Counted from the first letter of the stretch, positions 1 through 8,488 are shown. The stretch is DNA of 12,528 nucleotides from Candidatus Latescibacterota bacterium (GCA_018667995.1 JABIQT010000238.1:1-12528); one strand, 5' to 3'. The notes: generated by a model not told the origin, from the sequence alone. Made by a program: numbers and translations.

Positions 1-286
1 CCATCCAGGGACTGAGAAGCCACCAGTCAACGATAATCACGCCCAGTACAACCGCACCAAAGGCTGGGAGATTTGATCGTAGTTTGTGGCAAAGAATCGC
101 CCAACTCCCTGATTGTACCTTTTTGCTCCCAACGCTGTAGATTCGAGGCAGCAGGAGAATCAATTCAAGGGCCAGGGCTATGCGTCCGACCTGAAGAATC
201 AACGTACTCCATGTCCATCCAAGAATAGCGGACATTACCCACTGAATGCCGAGGTCTTCTGTCGCAGCAACACCAAGTTCTTCCAT
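1..286 (-). CDS. DppC/OppC-type ABC transporter permease, N-terminal part (runs off the window)
   Basis: I read this from the reverse strand; its 95 visible codons continue past base 1. The ATG (286-284) shares one base with the TGA (288-286) of the upstream permease gene, a TGATG overlap typical of translational coupling. Residues about 63-95 (WAILCHKLRSNLPAFGAVVL, then a hydrophobic run ending LLSPWM) match the usual DppC/OppC start: a basic segment, an A-x-x-G motif, the first membrane helix and a helix-ending Pro. About 60 residues precede this, including a hydrophobic stretch near residues 28-48 that could be an extra membrane helix. It would be the second inner-membrane subunit of a peptide, nickel or related substrate importer with its upstream neighbour. 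Substrate cannot be told. No solute-binding protein or ATPase is in view; they may lie beyond the left edge. Confidence 0.75.
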   Translation of the reverse strand, partial: MEELGVAATEDLGIQWVMSAILGWTWSTLILQVGRIALALELILLLPRIYSVGSKKVQSGSWAILCHKLRSNLPAFGAVVLGVIIVDWWLLSPWM

Positions 287-1596
287 CAACTGCTCCTGTA
301 TCTGATGCGGGGATCTGCCCAGGCATAGAGTAGGTCTGTAAGACGGTAAATTACCACAATCAGCGTCGACCACAGCATCGTAGTTGCCATGATCATGGGA
401 TAGTCACGAGCGAATACACTGGTCGTGAAATATCTTCCTATTCCAGGGATGCGGAAGATAGTCTCAATGAAGAATGAACCGGTTATCAGATTGGCGGCCA
501 TTGGGCCTCCCACCGTCAAGAGTGGGATAAGCGCGTTCTTTAGAACATGGACGACAATCACCGATAGTTCGGTGAGTCCCTTCGCGCGAGCCGTACGAAC
601 AAAATCAGAGCGGATAGTCTCGATCATGTTCGAGCGTGTGAACCGGGCGATAACCGCCAATGGTGTGGCTGCCATGGCAATTACAGGCATAACCCAATGG
701 GAAGGTGTTGACCATCCTCCCGTTTCGAACCAGTGAAGTCCAAGGGAAAACAAGAGAATAAGTCCAATTGCCGCGATGAAACTGGGCAGAGCAATACAAA
801 GTACCGCGACAATGGTGGCGGACTGGTCTTTCCAGGTATTTTGATTCACGGAGGCGCTCATGCCCAGTGCCATGCCACCGAAAATTACGATTACGAAAGT
901 CATGGCGCCCAGATGCACAGATACCGGCCATGCATCCGCTATGATTTCCTGGCAGGTTTGATTTTGACGCTGGAAAGAAAAGCCAAAATCCCCTCGGACA
1001 ACATTGCCGACCCAGGAGATATACTGAATCGGAAGTGGTCGATCCAAATTGTATTTCCGCATGAGATTCGCCCGCACCTCGGGGGTGAGCGGAATACCGC
1101 CCGTTTCGCCGCCCGCATCGAACGGCCCGCCTGGAACAGAATGCATGAGGCCGAAGGTGATGAGAGAAACCCCGAACAGTACAAGGGGTATAGAAACAAG
1201 TCTACGGAATAGGTAGCGAAAGCCGAGGTTGAATCCGAGCAGAAAGAATACCGCCAGCGCCAGCAGGCCGAGAGACCGGAGCAGCATCGTATTCGGTGTT
1301 TCGGCGCCGAAAAATGCGAGGAAAACAGCAAGAACACCGGCGGTGTAGGGAATGGGCATAGCCAGGTCAAATCGCCGGGCAAAAGCCGAAACCGCCAAAA
1401 ACAGCAATAGGCCAATGAGTGCGAGTACACTACCAAATAGACCAAGCGTCGGTATCATTCCAGCGAGAGCAAGAATGGTAAACACACTTTGAATGGCCAC
1501 TACCAGAGATCTCTCCAGGCCTCGCTGTTTGCCAACCATGCCTGAGGATATGACGAGTATGGCCCAGATAATGCCTACAAAGTAGTGAAAGGGCAT
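286..1596 (-). CDS. DppB/OppB-type ABC transporter permease with N-terminal multi-helix extension
   Basis: This encodes a 436-residue polytopic membrane protein. From about residue 127 it follows the DppB/OppB family: FRYLFRRLVSIPLVLFGVSL, then a helix and MHSVPGGPFD, the R-x-x-L-x-x-K-Y-x-L-D-x-P-L-P-x-Q-Y segment (about 175-192), the cytoplasmic EAA-type loop RTARAKGL (334-341) through about 364, and the C-terminal motif ADPRIRY (427-433). The normal family length is about 305-340 residues. Residues 1-126 are extra and hydrophobic, with about four possible membrane helices, and the early GKQRGLERSLVVAI stretch is weakly reminiscent of CvpA-like proteins. No Met lies next to the usual family start, so the extension is probably real. 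A GGAG (bases 1606-1603) lies 6 bases before the ATG. It is co-oriented and overlapping with the DppC-like gene. The imported substrate is unknown. Confidence 0.87.
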   Translation of the reverse strand: MPFHYFVGIIWAILVISSGMVGKQRGLERSLVVAIQSVFTILALAGMIPTLGLFGSVLALIGLLLFLAVSAFARRFDLAMPIPYTAGVLAVFLAFFGAETPNTMLLRSLGLLALAVFFLLGFNLGFRYLFRRLVSIPLVLFGVSLITFGLMHSVPGGPFDAGGETGGIPLTPEVRANLMRKYNLDRPLPIQYISWVGNVVRGDFGFSFQRQNQTCQEIIADAWPVSVHLGAMTFVIVIFGGMALGMSASVNQNTWKDQSATIVAVLCIALPSFIAAIGLILLFSLGLHWFETGGWSTPSHWVMPVIAMAATPLAVIARFTRSNMIETIRSDFVRTARAKGLTELSVIVVHVLKNALIPLLTVGGPMAANLITGSFFIETIFRIPGIGRYFTTSVFARDYPMIMATTMLWSTLIVVIYRLTDLLYAWADPRIRYRSS

Positions 1597-1682
1597 GCCG
1601 TTCTCCGTGAGATTTTACGCAGCCGAGAACCGAAAAAACATGTTGATTCTTGCGTCGATTTTGATCCGGAAAGATAGTACAA

Positions 1683-1709
1683 CCTATATGGGCCCGATTT
1701 CGTTGTCAA
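1683..1709 (-). promoter_or_regulatory. Candidate sigma-70 promoter for the permease genes
   Basis: On the minus strand a perfect -35 hexamer TTGACA (bases 1709-1704) is followed after 15 bases by TATAGG (1688-1683). The spacing is short and the -10 box matches only four of six positions. It lies about 90 bases upstream of the permease start and points the right way. This is a visual match only. Confidence 0.25.
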
Positions 1710-1746
1710 CGGTTTTCAATTGGGGTTTCGAGCTACAAAAGATAGG

Positions 1747-1775
1747 TTGCCAAACAGTTGGTGAGGTGTTATTTT
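1747..1775 (+). promoter_or_regulatory. Candidate sigma-70 promoter for the peptidase/signalling operon
   Basis: TTGCCA (1747-1752) is followed after 17 bases by TATTTT (1770-1775), giving five and four matches to the -35 and -10 consensus. It sits about 100 bases before the peptidase ATG. A TATAAA at 1804-1809 is an alternative -10 but has no good -35 partner. Confidence 0.28.
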
Positions 1776-1874
1776 TCCGTTCCAATCATAGAAGTATATA
1801 GGCTATAAAAAACATTATCTCCGCTCAGCATATCTTTAATTTTAACCGACCTTAATGACGCGAGGAGTCACGGC

Positions 1875-4832
1875 ATGACAGCCTGGATTTCAATAACCTC
1901 AATACGTCGCAACCTGACGTGCCTTATGGCGCAGTTTGTTGCGATCCTACTGTTTGCCACCTTAATGGTTGATCCAGCCAACTCGGGTTACACACGGGTA
2001 AACGCTCCCAATGCGTCTGATCCAATGGATGTACACATTTACCAATTGGACAACGGCCTGACTGTCTATCTTACGGAAAACCATGAAACACCCCGCTTCT
2101 ACGCTGAGATAATCGTTCGTGCGGGAAGCAAGCACGATCCGTCAGAAGCCACCGGTTTGGCCCACTATCTCGAGCATATGTTATTTAAAGGTACTCGAAA
2201 TATTGGTACACTCGACTATGATCAGGAGCGGGTCCATCTGGATCGGATCATCGCGCTCTATGAAGAGCATTACCGGGAGTCGGAACCGGATAAACGTGCT
2301 GCCATCTATGAGCAGATAAATCGTGAGTCACAGTTGGCTGCTCAATACGCGATTCCCAACGAATTGGACCGTCTCTACAATGCAATGGGAGGGGGCGGAG
2401 TCAACACGCATACTTCCAGCGAGGAAACTGTATATCAGGTCAGTCTGCCCTCCAACCGATTGCGACAGTGGGCGACCATAGAGGCGGAGCGGTTTCATAA
2501 TCCGGTTTTTCGTCTCTTTCAACCGGAGTTGGAAGTGGTCTATGAGGAGAAGAACCGATCTATGGATAGCAAGGGGCAGTTGATCTACTATGCCGTGCTG
2601 GATCAACTCTTCAAGGTGCATCCGTATGGGCAACAACCTACTATTGGCACGGTGGATCATCTGAAGAATCCGTCGCTTCAGCACATGTACGACTTCTACC
2701 ACACCTACTATGTGCCGAATAATATGGCCATCGCCATTTCTGGTGATATCGATAATGAGAACACGATCCGAATCATCGATGACCACTTCTCTACCTGGGA
2801 ATCGAAGCCGCTGCCAGCCGCGAAGGTGTGGGAGGAGAAACCCCTGCAAGGCGCTGAACGTGTGGAAGTGCAATACCTGGGCGAGGAATATGTGATGCTT
2901 GCCTTTCGGACGGTGCCATCGACACATGATGATGTGGAGGCATTGACCCTCGTGGATATGACGCTGGCGAACTCCACTGCCGGGCTCATCGATTTGAACT
3001 TAAATCAACAGCAGAAAGTCAGAAATGCCAGTGCGTCCTCCTCAATCTACCGCGTTCAGAATGACTACGGTTTTCAGTACCTGTACGGTATTCCGAAGCA
3101 GGACCAACCATTGGAGGAGGTCGAGCAGCTTCTACTGGATCAACTCGAGTTATTAAAGCAAGGGCAGTTTGAAGATTGGATCATTCCGGCAATCATCAAC
3201 GACTTTAAACAGAGCCAGAAGGCCGGCCTCGAGCAAAACGGCAGTCGGGTATCATGGATGCGAAATGCCTTCTTGTCCTATGAGGAATGGGGAAAAACCG
3301 TTACTAGTCTCGACCGTATGTCCAGGCTGACAAAAGAAGATGTGGTGAGGGTAGCCAACAAATACTTTGGCGATGACTATGTCGCGGGTTACCGCCGGGA
3401 CGCACAGCACGAGATTCCTCAGATCGACAAACCGAGCATTGACAAGATCGACATTGACCCCACACGCATAAGTACCTTTGCGGATGGGGTGCTGAATTTG
3501 CCCGTTGAGGAAATTGAACCGGTATTCGTTGATCCGGCAACGGACTATCGCATAACGGATTATCAGGACGGCGTTAAGATCTACTACGCTCAGAATCCTC
3601 TGAATGATCTGTTTTCGTTCTCAATTTCCTTTGATGTGGGGCGTAGATATGAGGATAGGCTTGGTGCCGCAGCCATGTTCCTGGACCGATCCGGTACTGG
3701 ACTCTATAGTCCAGGCGATCTCAAGAAGGAATGGTACAAGCTCGGGACTTCTTTTGGTATCAGCGCGGGTGACAGCCGTACTTCAATTAGGATATCTGGT
3801 CTGGAGGAGAATTTCGAAGCATCCCTCGCCCTCATGCTGGATTATGTCCAACATCCTGAGGCGAGCCAGTCCACGCTGGACGAACTGTTGAAGATCATCC
3901 TTGTGAATCGACAGGACGCCCGTAAGAACCCTCGGTCCATTCATAGCGCACTGGTGCAGTACAACATGTATGGTCCGGAATCATCTTACCTCAGAATGAC
4001 ACCGAATGCGGCCCTTCAGCAGTCAACGGTGGCAGAATTGCATGGTATGATTAAGAATCTTTTCTCATACGAACATACGATCTCATATACGGGGCAAATG
4101 CCCTTGGAGGAATTGGTTGAGACGCTGCAGAAACACTATTCTCTTTCCGCCACGCTGAAACCGGCTCCGCCCTATCAGTTCCTGAAGACACGGAGACCCG
4201 AGCAGACGGAGATCATGTTCGTGCACAAGGAAATGGCCCAGGCCCAGGTACGCATCGATTTCGGAAGTGATATTTTTGATGAGGCTATCAACCCCGCGAT
4301 TCAGCTTTACAACGGCTATTTCGGCGGGGATATGTCGTCCATAGTGTTCCAGGAACTGCGGGAAGCACGGGCGCTGGCCTATTCTGCGGATGGAGCCTAT
4401 GTGTCTGGCGGACGCAAGCTTGACGAGAATAGGATGGTAGGCGTTATCACCACCCAGGCAGACAAGACATCCGATGCTGTCGCGGCATTTATCGATCTCA
4501 TGGACAATCTACCCGAATCCGCCGAACGTTTTGATGCCTCTCGTCAATCGATTCTCAATCGATATAGGACTTCGAAGCTAGGCTTTCGAAGCGTTTTGGG
4601 GGCTGTACGTTCGTGGGAGCGCCTGGAACTGCCCATCGATCCTCGGCGACAGCGCTACGAAAAAATCAGGCAGGCGGACATGGGCCTAATGTTAGATTTT
4701 CATAGCGGGGTCATTCAGGGTAGGCCAAAGCTGATATCGATTGTTGGCGACAGCCGGAAGATAGATCTGACCGCTCTGGCAGAGCTCGGCCGTGTAACTG
4801 AGGTGAGCCTGGATCAGTTGTTCATATTCTGA
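1875..4832 (+). CDS. M16 family (insulinase/pitrilysin-like) zinc metallopeptidase, exported
   Basis: This encodes a 985-residue peptidase with a probable Sec signal peptide: basic residues RR near 11-12, a hydrophobic core at about 17-31, then polar sequence. The N-terminal half carries the inverted zinc motif HxxEH as H97-Y-L-E100-H101 in GLAHYLEHMLFKGT. The third ligand is probably a Glu in FQPELEVVYEE (E218 or E220). About 50 residues are inserted between these, including an IPNELDRLYN stretch, typical of one M16 subfamily. The C-terminal half (from about 555) repeats the fold but lacks HxxEH: the aligned positions are about A598, M601 and F602. It keeps an R/Y pair (R829, Y836) typical of the substrate-binding half. 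This one-inactive-plus-one-active arrangement in one chain is normal for M16. Its likely role is periplasmic peptide degradation or processing. The start is supported by GAGGAG seven bases upstream. The STAS gene follows after 14 bases. Confidence 0.93.
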   Translation: MTAWISITSIRRNLTCLMAQFVAILLFATLMVDPANSGYTRVNAPNASDPMDVHIYQLDNGLTVYLTENHETPRFYAEIIVRAGSKHDPSEATGLAHYLEHMLFKGTRNIGTLDYDQERVHLDRIIALYEEHYRESEPDKRAAIYEQINRESQLAAQYAIPNELDRLYNAMGGGGVNTHTSSEETVYQVSLPSNRLRQWATIEAERFHNPVFRLFQPELEVVYEEKNRSMDSKGQLIYYAVLDQLFKVHPYGQQPTIGTVDHLKNPSLQHMYDFYHTYYVPNNMAIAISGDIDNENTIRIIDDHFSTWESKPLPAAKVWEEKPLQGAERVEVQYLGEEYVMLAFRTVPSTHDDVEALTLVDMTLANSTAGLIDLNLNQQQKVRNASASSSIYRVQNDYGFQYLYGIPKQDQPLEEVEQLLLDQLELLKQGQFEDWIIPAIINDFKQSQKAGLEQNGSRVSWMRNAFLSYEEWGKTVTSLDRMSRLTKEDVVRVANKYFGDDYVAGYRRDAQHEIPQIDKPSIDKIDIDPTRISTFADGVLNLPVEEIEPVFVDPATDYRITDYQDGVKIYYAQNPLNDLFSFSISFDVGRRYEDRLGAAAMFLDRSGTGLYSPGDLKKEWYKLGTSFGISAGDSRTSIRISGLEENFEASLALMLDYVQHPEASQSTLDELLKIILVNRQDARKNPRSIHSALVQYNMYGPESSYLRMTPNAALQQSTVAELHGMIKNLFSYEHTISYTGQMPLEELVETLQKHYSLSATLKPAPPYQFLKTRRPEQTEIMFVHKEMAQAQVRIDFGSDIFDEAINPAIQLYNGYFGGDMSSIVFQELREARALAYSADGAYVSGGRKLDENRMVGVITTQADKTSDAVAAFIDLMDNLPESAERFDASRQSILNRYRTSKLGFRSVLGAVRSWERLELPIDPRRQRYEKIRQADMGLMLDFHSGVIQGRPKLISIVGDSRKIDLTALAELGRVTEVSLDQLFIF

Positions 4833-4846
4833 CAGGACGAAATATC

Positions 4847-5194
4847 ATGGACCTCGATGTGGATCTCATAGAAAATGTCGCGTTTGGGCTACAACGAGAA
4901 TCCCATTTGGATCTTGGAAATAATCGCCTGTTCGTAGAGGCCATGAAGCCTATAATCGAGGTGCACCTGAAGATCGTAGTTGATATGAGCAATATCATGT
5001 TCTTGGATAGTTCCGGATTGGGTTCCATTATGCTATGTTCTCGTCGCATCAAAAGCGCTGGTGGCCAGCTCAAGCTCTGTGGTCTGACCGAGTCGGTAGG
5101 GGCATTATTTGAATTGGTAAGAATGAACAGAGTTTTCGATATATACGAGAGTAGGGAGGCCGTCTTGAATTCCTTCGCGAGCGATGCCCCATGA
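4847..5194 (+). CDS. STAS-domain anti-sigma-factor antagonist (SpoIIAA/RsbV-like)
   Basis: This is a single STAS domain of 115 residues, the usual length for SpoIIAA/RsbV proteins. The hallmark is FLDSSGLGSI (about 52-61), with S55/S56 as the serine pair where family members are phosphorylated by an RsbW/SpoIIAB-type kinase. Strand VVDMSNI lies before it, and a helix with AGGQLKLCG after it, as in the family. In known systems the unphosphorylated form binds the anti-sigma factor and frees the sigma factor; related stand-alone STAS proteins also serve in biofilm or secretion switches. No RsbW-like kinase or PP2C phosphatase is visible nearby. An AGGA (4834-4837) precedes the ATG by nine bases. 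The gene starts 14 bases after the peptidase stop and overlaps the Hpt gene by four bases, so co-expression is likely. Confidence 0.9.
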   Translation: MDLDVDLIENVAFGLQRESHLDLGNNRLFVEAMKPIIEVHLKIVVDMSNIMFLDSSGLGSIMLCSRRIKSAGGQLKLCGLTESVGALFELVRMNRVFDIYESREAVLNSFASDAP

Positions 5195-5619
5195 CAAATA
5201 CAGACAATGAACGGGATGAGCCCTCCTACGAAGAACTGATCGACGTTGCCGTGCTCAATAATCTCCGAGCTCTACGACAAGCTCAAAGCAACGATGAACC
5301 GGATGTCCTCGATACGTTGGTGGATATGTTTCTCAAAGACGTCCCCATTCGTATGGAGGCCATGGATTCCGCTATTCGTGAGCATGACTTACCTCAGACT
5401 GAACGTCTTGCACACAGTCTGAAAAGCAGCTGTGCAAGCATCGGCGCCCGCTCTATGGCGACACTTTGTGGCTTTCTGGAAAGCCGGTCGGCACAAGGCT
5501 TGGAGGAAGGTGCGGTGGACGTTACGGACCGTCTCAAGGTACATTTCCAACTGGTTGCCCGCATCCTGAACGATGAACGTACGTCTACTTCCACCGGGAC
5601 ATTCGAACCGCTTCCATGA
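5191..5619 (+). CDS. Histidine phosphotransfer (Hpt) domain protein
   Basis: This 142-residue acidic protein is built around one Hpt domain at about residues 15-125. The phospho-accepting histidine is H75 in ERLAHSLKSSCASIGA, which matches the family pattern H-x-L-K-(S/G)-S with the following small-residue turn. The preceding helices (VDMFLKDVPIRMEAMDSAI) fit the four-helix bundle. Hpt proteins pass a phosphoryl group between receiver domains in multistep relays. The adjacent hybrid kinase has two receivers and no Hpt of its own, so this protein is the obvious partner (inference from position). The ATG overlaps the STAS stop as ATGA (5191-5194), which suggests translational coupling; no strong separate ribosome-binding site is seen. 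The C-terminal tail (DERTSTSTGTFEPLP) is probably disordered. Confidence 0.9.
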   Translation: MTNTDNERDEPSYEELIDVAVLNNLRALRQAQSNDEPDVLDTLVDMFLKDVPIRMEAMDSAIREHDLPQTERLAHSLKSSCASIGARSMATLCGFLESRSAQGLEEGAVDVTDRLKVHFQLVARILNDERTSTSTGTFEPLP

Positions 5620-5632
5620 GTACGGTCTAATT

Positions 5633-8488
5633 ATGACGGATTCGCCAAAACCGGACGTTTCGCAGCCACAGAATGTTGATGAGATCAGGCTTCTTGACTC
5701 TTTTCATCGTATAAGTCGATCGATGCTTGTTTCCATGGATCGCGACGTCATCCTGGACACCATGTGTCGCGAGATCGTCCATGCCGGTATTCTGCGTAGC
5801 TTGATGGTAGCTCTTGTAGATGAAAAGAAGCGAGAGGTCCGGGTCGTAAAAGGATATGTGCGGACCCTCAGTGATCAGATAAGAGACAGAAGTGATGATT
5901 TCTCCGAACTGGTGTACGGCCTAGATGACGAGAACATCACGGCTGAAGTGGCCAGAACCGGGACCATGCAGGTTATCGATGGATGGGATCCGAGACTGGA
6001 TAGCAAATTCGATAGGCAAGACGAGCCAAATCCCCCTAAAGTAGCTTACTTTATTCCCGTTTCCCATGGCCCAAAGGTGTATGCCGTCCTCGCGACCGGA
6101 AGTTCCCCTGAGGAACGAAGCGCGACGCTTCGGCGGATCGATGCCATGGCCCCCCTTCTGGATCACTTTGTAATTGCGCTCAATCACATACGACAGTACG
6201 AGAAAGCACAGAGTTTCAGTACCCAGCTTGCACGAAGCCACCATGACCTCGGTCATGAGATGGAAGAACGGAAGCGAGCGGAACAGGAGCTCAAGCTATT
6301 CTACCATCTGAACCTGGATATGATGTGTATCGCGGGATTTGACGGCTACTTCCGTCATTTGAATCCGTCCTGGAGCAAGACGCTAGGGTTCACCGATGAA
6401 GAGCTCAAGGCGAGGCCTTTCATAGAGTTCGTCCATCCGGATGATCGGGAAAAGACGGTGGCGGCGGCAGCAAGACTGGCCGATAAGAGTATTGATGCGA
6501 TTGCGTTTGAGAATCGCTACGCCTGCAAGGACGGTTCCTATAGATGGCTTTCGTGGAACGCTACCGCATATGAGCCTTTCGAAGCAATATACGCTACGGC
6601 ACGAGATATCACTGTGCATCGCAAAGCTGAGCAGGCGCTCAAGGAGAGTGAAGCCCGCTATAGCGATCTGTTCGAAAACGCCACAGATTTGATCCAGATC
6701 GTCAGTCCCGATGGGGATTACCTTTACACAAATCGCGCCTGGAAAGAATCCCTGGGGTACACAGATGCGGAAATCGAAGGCCTCTCCATGTTTGACATTT
6801 TACACCCGGATCAACAGTCGCACTGCCACGATGTGTTTTCGAGGGTCATGACGGGTGAGGCAGTGGGGCGTGTCGAGACAATCTTCGTTACAAAAGATGG
6901 CCGAAGTATAGATGTGGAAGGCGATATAAACTGTAAAATGGACAACGGTCGACCAGTCTCTACGCGGGGAATTTTTCGCGATATCACCGAGCGCAAGATC
7001 GTTGATCAGATGAAGAGCGAGTTTATTTCAACGGTGAGTCATGAGCTGCGAACTCCGCTTACTTCGATCCACGGGTCGCTTGGGCTGATTGTCGGTGGGG
7101 TAGCCGGAGAATTGTCAGAACAGACCAGATCGCTGATCGAGATCGCCCATACGAACACTGATAGACTGGTACGTCTGATCAACGACATTTTGGACATGGA
7201 GAAGATCGAATCTGGAAGAATGGTCTTCAACAATGGTCCAGTTCTGTTGATGCCATTGGTTCGGCAGACCATTGAAAGCAACAGAGGATATGCCGACGGA
7301 TTTGGCGTTACCTTGAAACTGGTAGCATCAATAGCTGATGCCGAGGTGTTCGGTGATCATGATCGTTTGACTCAAGTTCTCACGAATCTGATCTCAAATG
7401 CTGCCAAATTCTCGCCGGAGGGCGAGACAGTGGAAGTTGCCGTGACTCAGCGTGATAATAAGTATCAAGTTATAGTGGCTGATCACGGACCAGGAATATC
7501 ATCTGATTTTCAGTTGAAGGTATTCCAGAAATTTGCCCAGGAGGATGCCACAAATACGAGGCAGAAGGGTGGAACTGGCTTAGGTTTGAGCATATCGAAA
7601 GCAATTGTTGACCGACTTGATGGAGATATTTGGTTCGAGAATGGGACCGATGGCGGAACGAATTTCGTTGTTGAGTTCCCTGTTCACGAACGTATGACAC
7701 AAGATCCCGCCGGTCGGCCGGTATCGAAATTTCAGCGAGGCGTATTAATCTGCGAGGACGACCGCGATATAGCCCAACTGTTGAGGCTTCTACTCGAGAA
7801 GGAAGGCTATCAAGTGGACGTAGCGTACAGCGTTGAGCAGGCTCGCCGACTACTAGATGGCGGATCCTATGCCGCAATGACTCTTGATCTCATCCTTCCA
7901 GGCGAGGACGGATTGGCATTCATAAAAGAGATCCGTTGCAGGAAGGATACGCAGGATCTGCCAATAATAGTAGTTTCCGCGAAAGCAAGGGATAGTCAAA
8001 AGGACCTACAGAACGGGGATGCCGTATGGGTGATCGATTGGATCGATAAACCCATAGATTCAAGTCGTCTCTCTGATGCCGTTTCGATGGCGTATTTGCC
8101 GGAACAGGGACGCAAGATACAGATACTTCACATTGAAGATGACCAGGACCTCCACAGCGTCGTCACGACACAGTTACGCGCGGTAGCCGATCTCACCTGG
8201 GCTGGGAATCTGCTCGATGCCCGAAGGCGTCTATATGAGGGAAGATATGATCTCGTGTTGCTGGATATTGGGCTTCCTGACGGATCCGGCCTGGATATTC
8301 TGACGGATATCCGCGAGCGCTCTTCGTCCACGATCCCCGTTATCATCTTTTCGGGGCAAGACAGCCCGGGTAGTACCGTCCAGGATGTGGCCGCTTCACT
8401 CGTGAAATCGAAAACATCGGGCGAGGAACTCGTCGGAACGATTGTGGATGTCATTCGTGATAGCCGCGTTGCTCGGAAAGACGGCTGA
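5633..8488 (+). CDS. Soluble hybrid histidine kinase: GAF-PAS-PAS-HisKA-HATPase-REC-REC
   Basis: This encodes 951 residues from the chosen ATG. Order: GAF-like sensor (about 20-185), coiled-coil linker, PAS (about 221-335), PAS (about 341-455), HisKA with H470 in STVSHELRTPLTSI, and HATPase (about 560-685) with N box TNLISNAAKF (N589), G1 DHGPGIS and G2 GGTGLGLS. Two receivers follow: REC1 (about 703-820; acidic ED at 708-710, phospho-Asp D752, S782, K806) and REC2 (about 828-945; EDD 835-837, D878, S907, K925). All catalytic residues look intact. There is no signal peptide or membrane helix, so it should sense a cytoplasmic cue. It would autophosphorylate H470 and feed the receivers; the Hpt protein upstream can carry the phosphoryl group onward. 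Start choice: ATG at 5633 lies 13 bases after the Hpt stop. An in-frame ATG at 5573 would add 20 residues and overlap the Hpt gene by 47 bases. Neither has a strong ribosome-binding site. Confidence 0.93.
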   Translation: MTDSPKPDVSQPQNVDEIRLLDSFHRISRSMLVSMDRDVILDTMCREIVHAGILRSLMVALVDEKKREVRVVKGYVRTLSDQIRDRSDDFSELVYGLDDENITAEVARTGTMQVIDGWDPRLDSKFDRQDEPNPPKVAYFIPVSHGPKVYAVLATGSSPEERSATLRRIDAMAPLLDHFVIALNHIRQYEKAQSFSTQLARSHHDLGHEMEERKRAEQELKLFYHLNLDMMCIAGFDGYFRHLNPSWSKTLGFTDEELKARPFIEFVHPDDREKTVAAAARLADKSIDAIAFENRYACKDGSYRWLSWNATAYEPFEAIYATARDITVHRKAEQALKESEARYSDLFENATDLIQIVSPDGDYLYTNRAWKESLGYTDAEIEGLSMFDILHPDQQSHCHDVFSRVMTGEAVGRVETIFVTKDGRSIDVEGDINCKMDNGRPVSTRGIFRDITERKIVDQMKSEFISTVSHELRTPLTSIHGSLGLIVGGVAGELSEQTRSLIEIAHTNTDRLVRLINDILDMEKIESGRMVFNNGPVLLMPLVRQTIESNRGYADGFGVTLKLVASIADAEVFGDHDRLTQVLTNLISNAAKFSPEGETVEVAVTQRDNKYQVIVADHGPGISSDFQLKVFQKFAQEDATNTRQKGGTGLGLSISKAIVDRLDGDIWFENGTDGGTNFVVEFPVHERMTQDPAGRPVSKFQRGVLICEDDRDIAQLLRLLLEKEGYQVDVAYSVEQARRLLDGGSYAAMTLDLILPGEDGLAFIKEIRCRKDTQDLPIIVVSAKARDSQKDLQNGDAVWVIDWIDKPIDSSRLSDAVSMAYLPEQGRKIQILHIEDDQDLHSVVTTQLRAVADLTWAGNLLDARRRLYEGRYDLVLLDIGLPDGSGLDILTDIRERSSSTIPVIIFSGQDSPGSTVQDVAASLVKSKTSGEELVGTIVDVIRDSRVARKDG

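Larger units (their letters stand above)
1597..1874. other. Divergent intergenic region between permease and peptidase genes
   Basis: This 278-base region separates two divergent transcription units and holds no convincing gene. It becomes AT-rich from about 1765 to 1855, as expected for a promoter region. It contains the permease ribosome-binding site at its left end, the GAGGAG (1862-1867) of the peptidase at its right end, and weak sigma-70-like hexamers on both strands listed separately. I saw no riboswitch, tRNA or clear operator. A six-base inverted match (GTTCTC at 1600-1605 with GAGAAC at 1625-1630) is too weak to call. A 68-codon frame at 1595-1801 has no recognisable product. Confidence 0.6.

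Noticed and set aside
733-1212. Plus-strand open frame of 159 codons opposite the permease gene
   Set aside because: It lies wholly antisense to a well-supported DppB-type gene, has no family motif and reads as low-complexity polar sequence.
1595-1801. Possible 68-codon gene in the divergent intergenic region
   Set aside because: It has no ribosome-binding site, no recognisable motif and covers the likely promoter region of both flanking units.
2328-2927. Minus-strand open frame of 199 codons opposite the M16 peptidase
   Set aside because: Antisense to conserved peptidase sequence including the zinc-ligand region; no recognisable domain in its translation.
7470-7877. Minus-strand open frame of 135 codons opposite the kinase ATPase/receiver junction
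   Set aside because: Antisense shadow of conserved HATPase and receiver sequence; no independent support.
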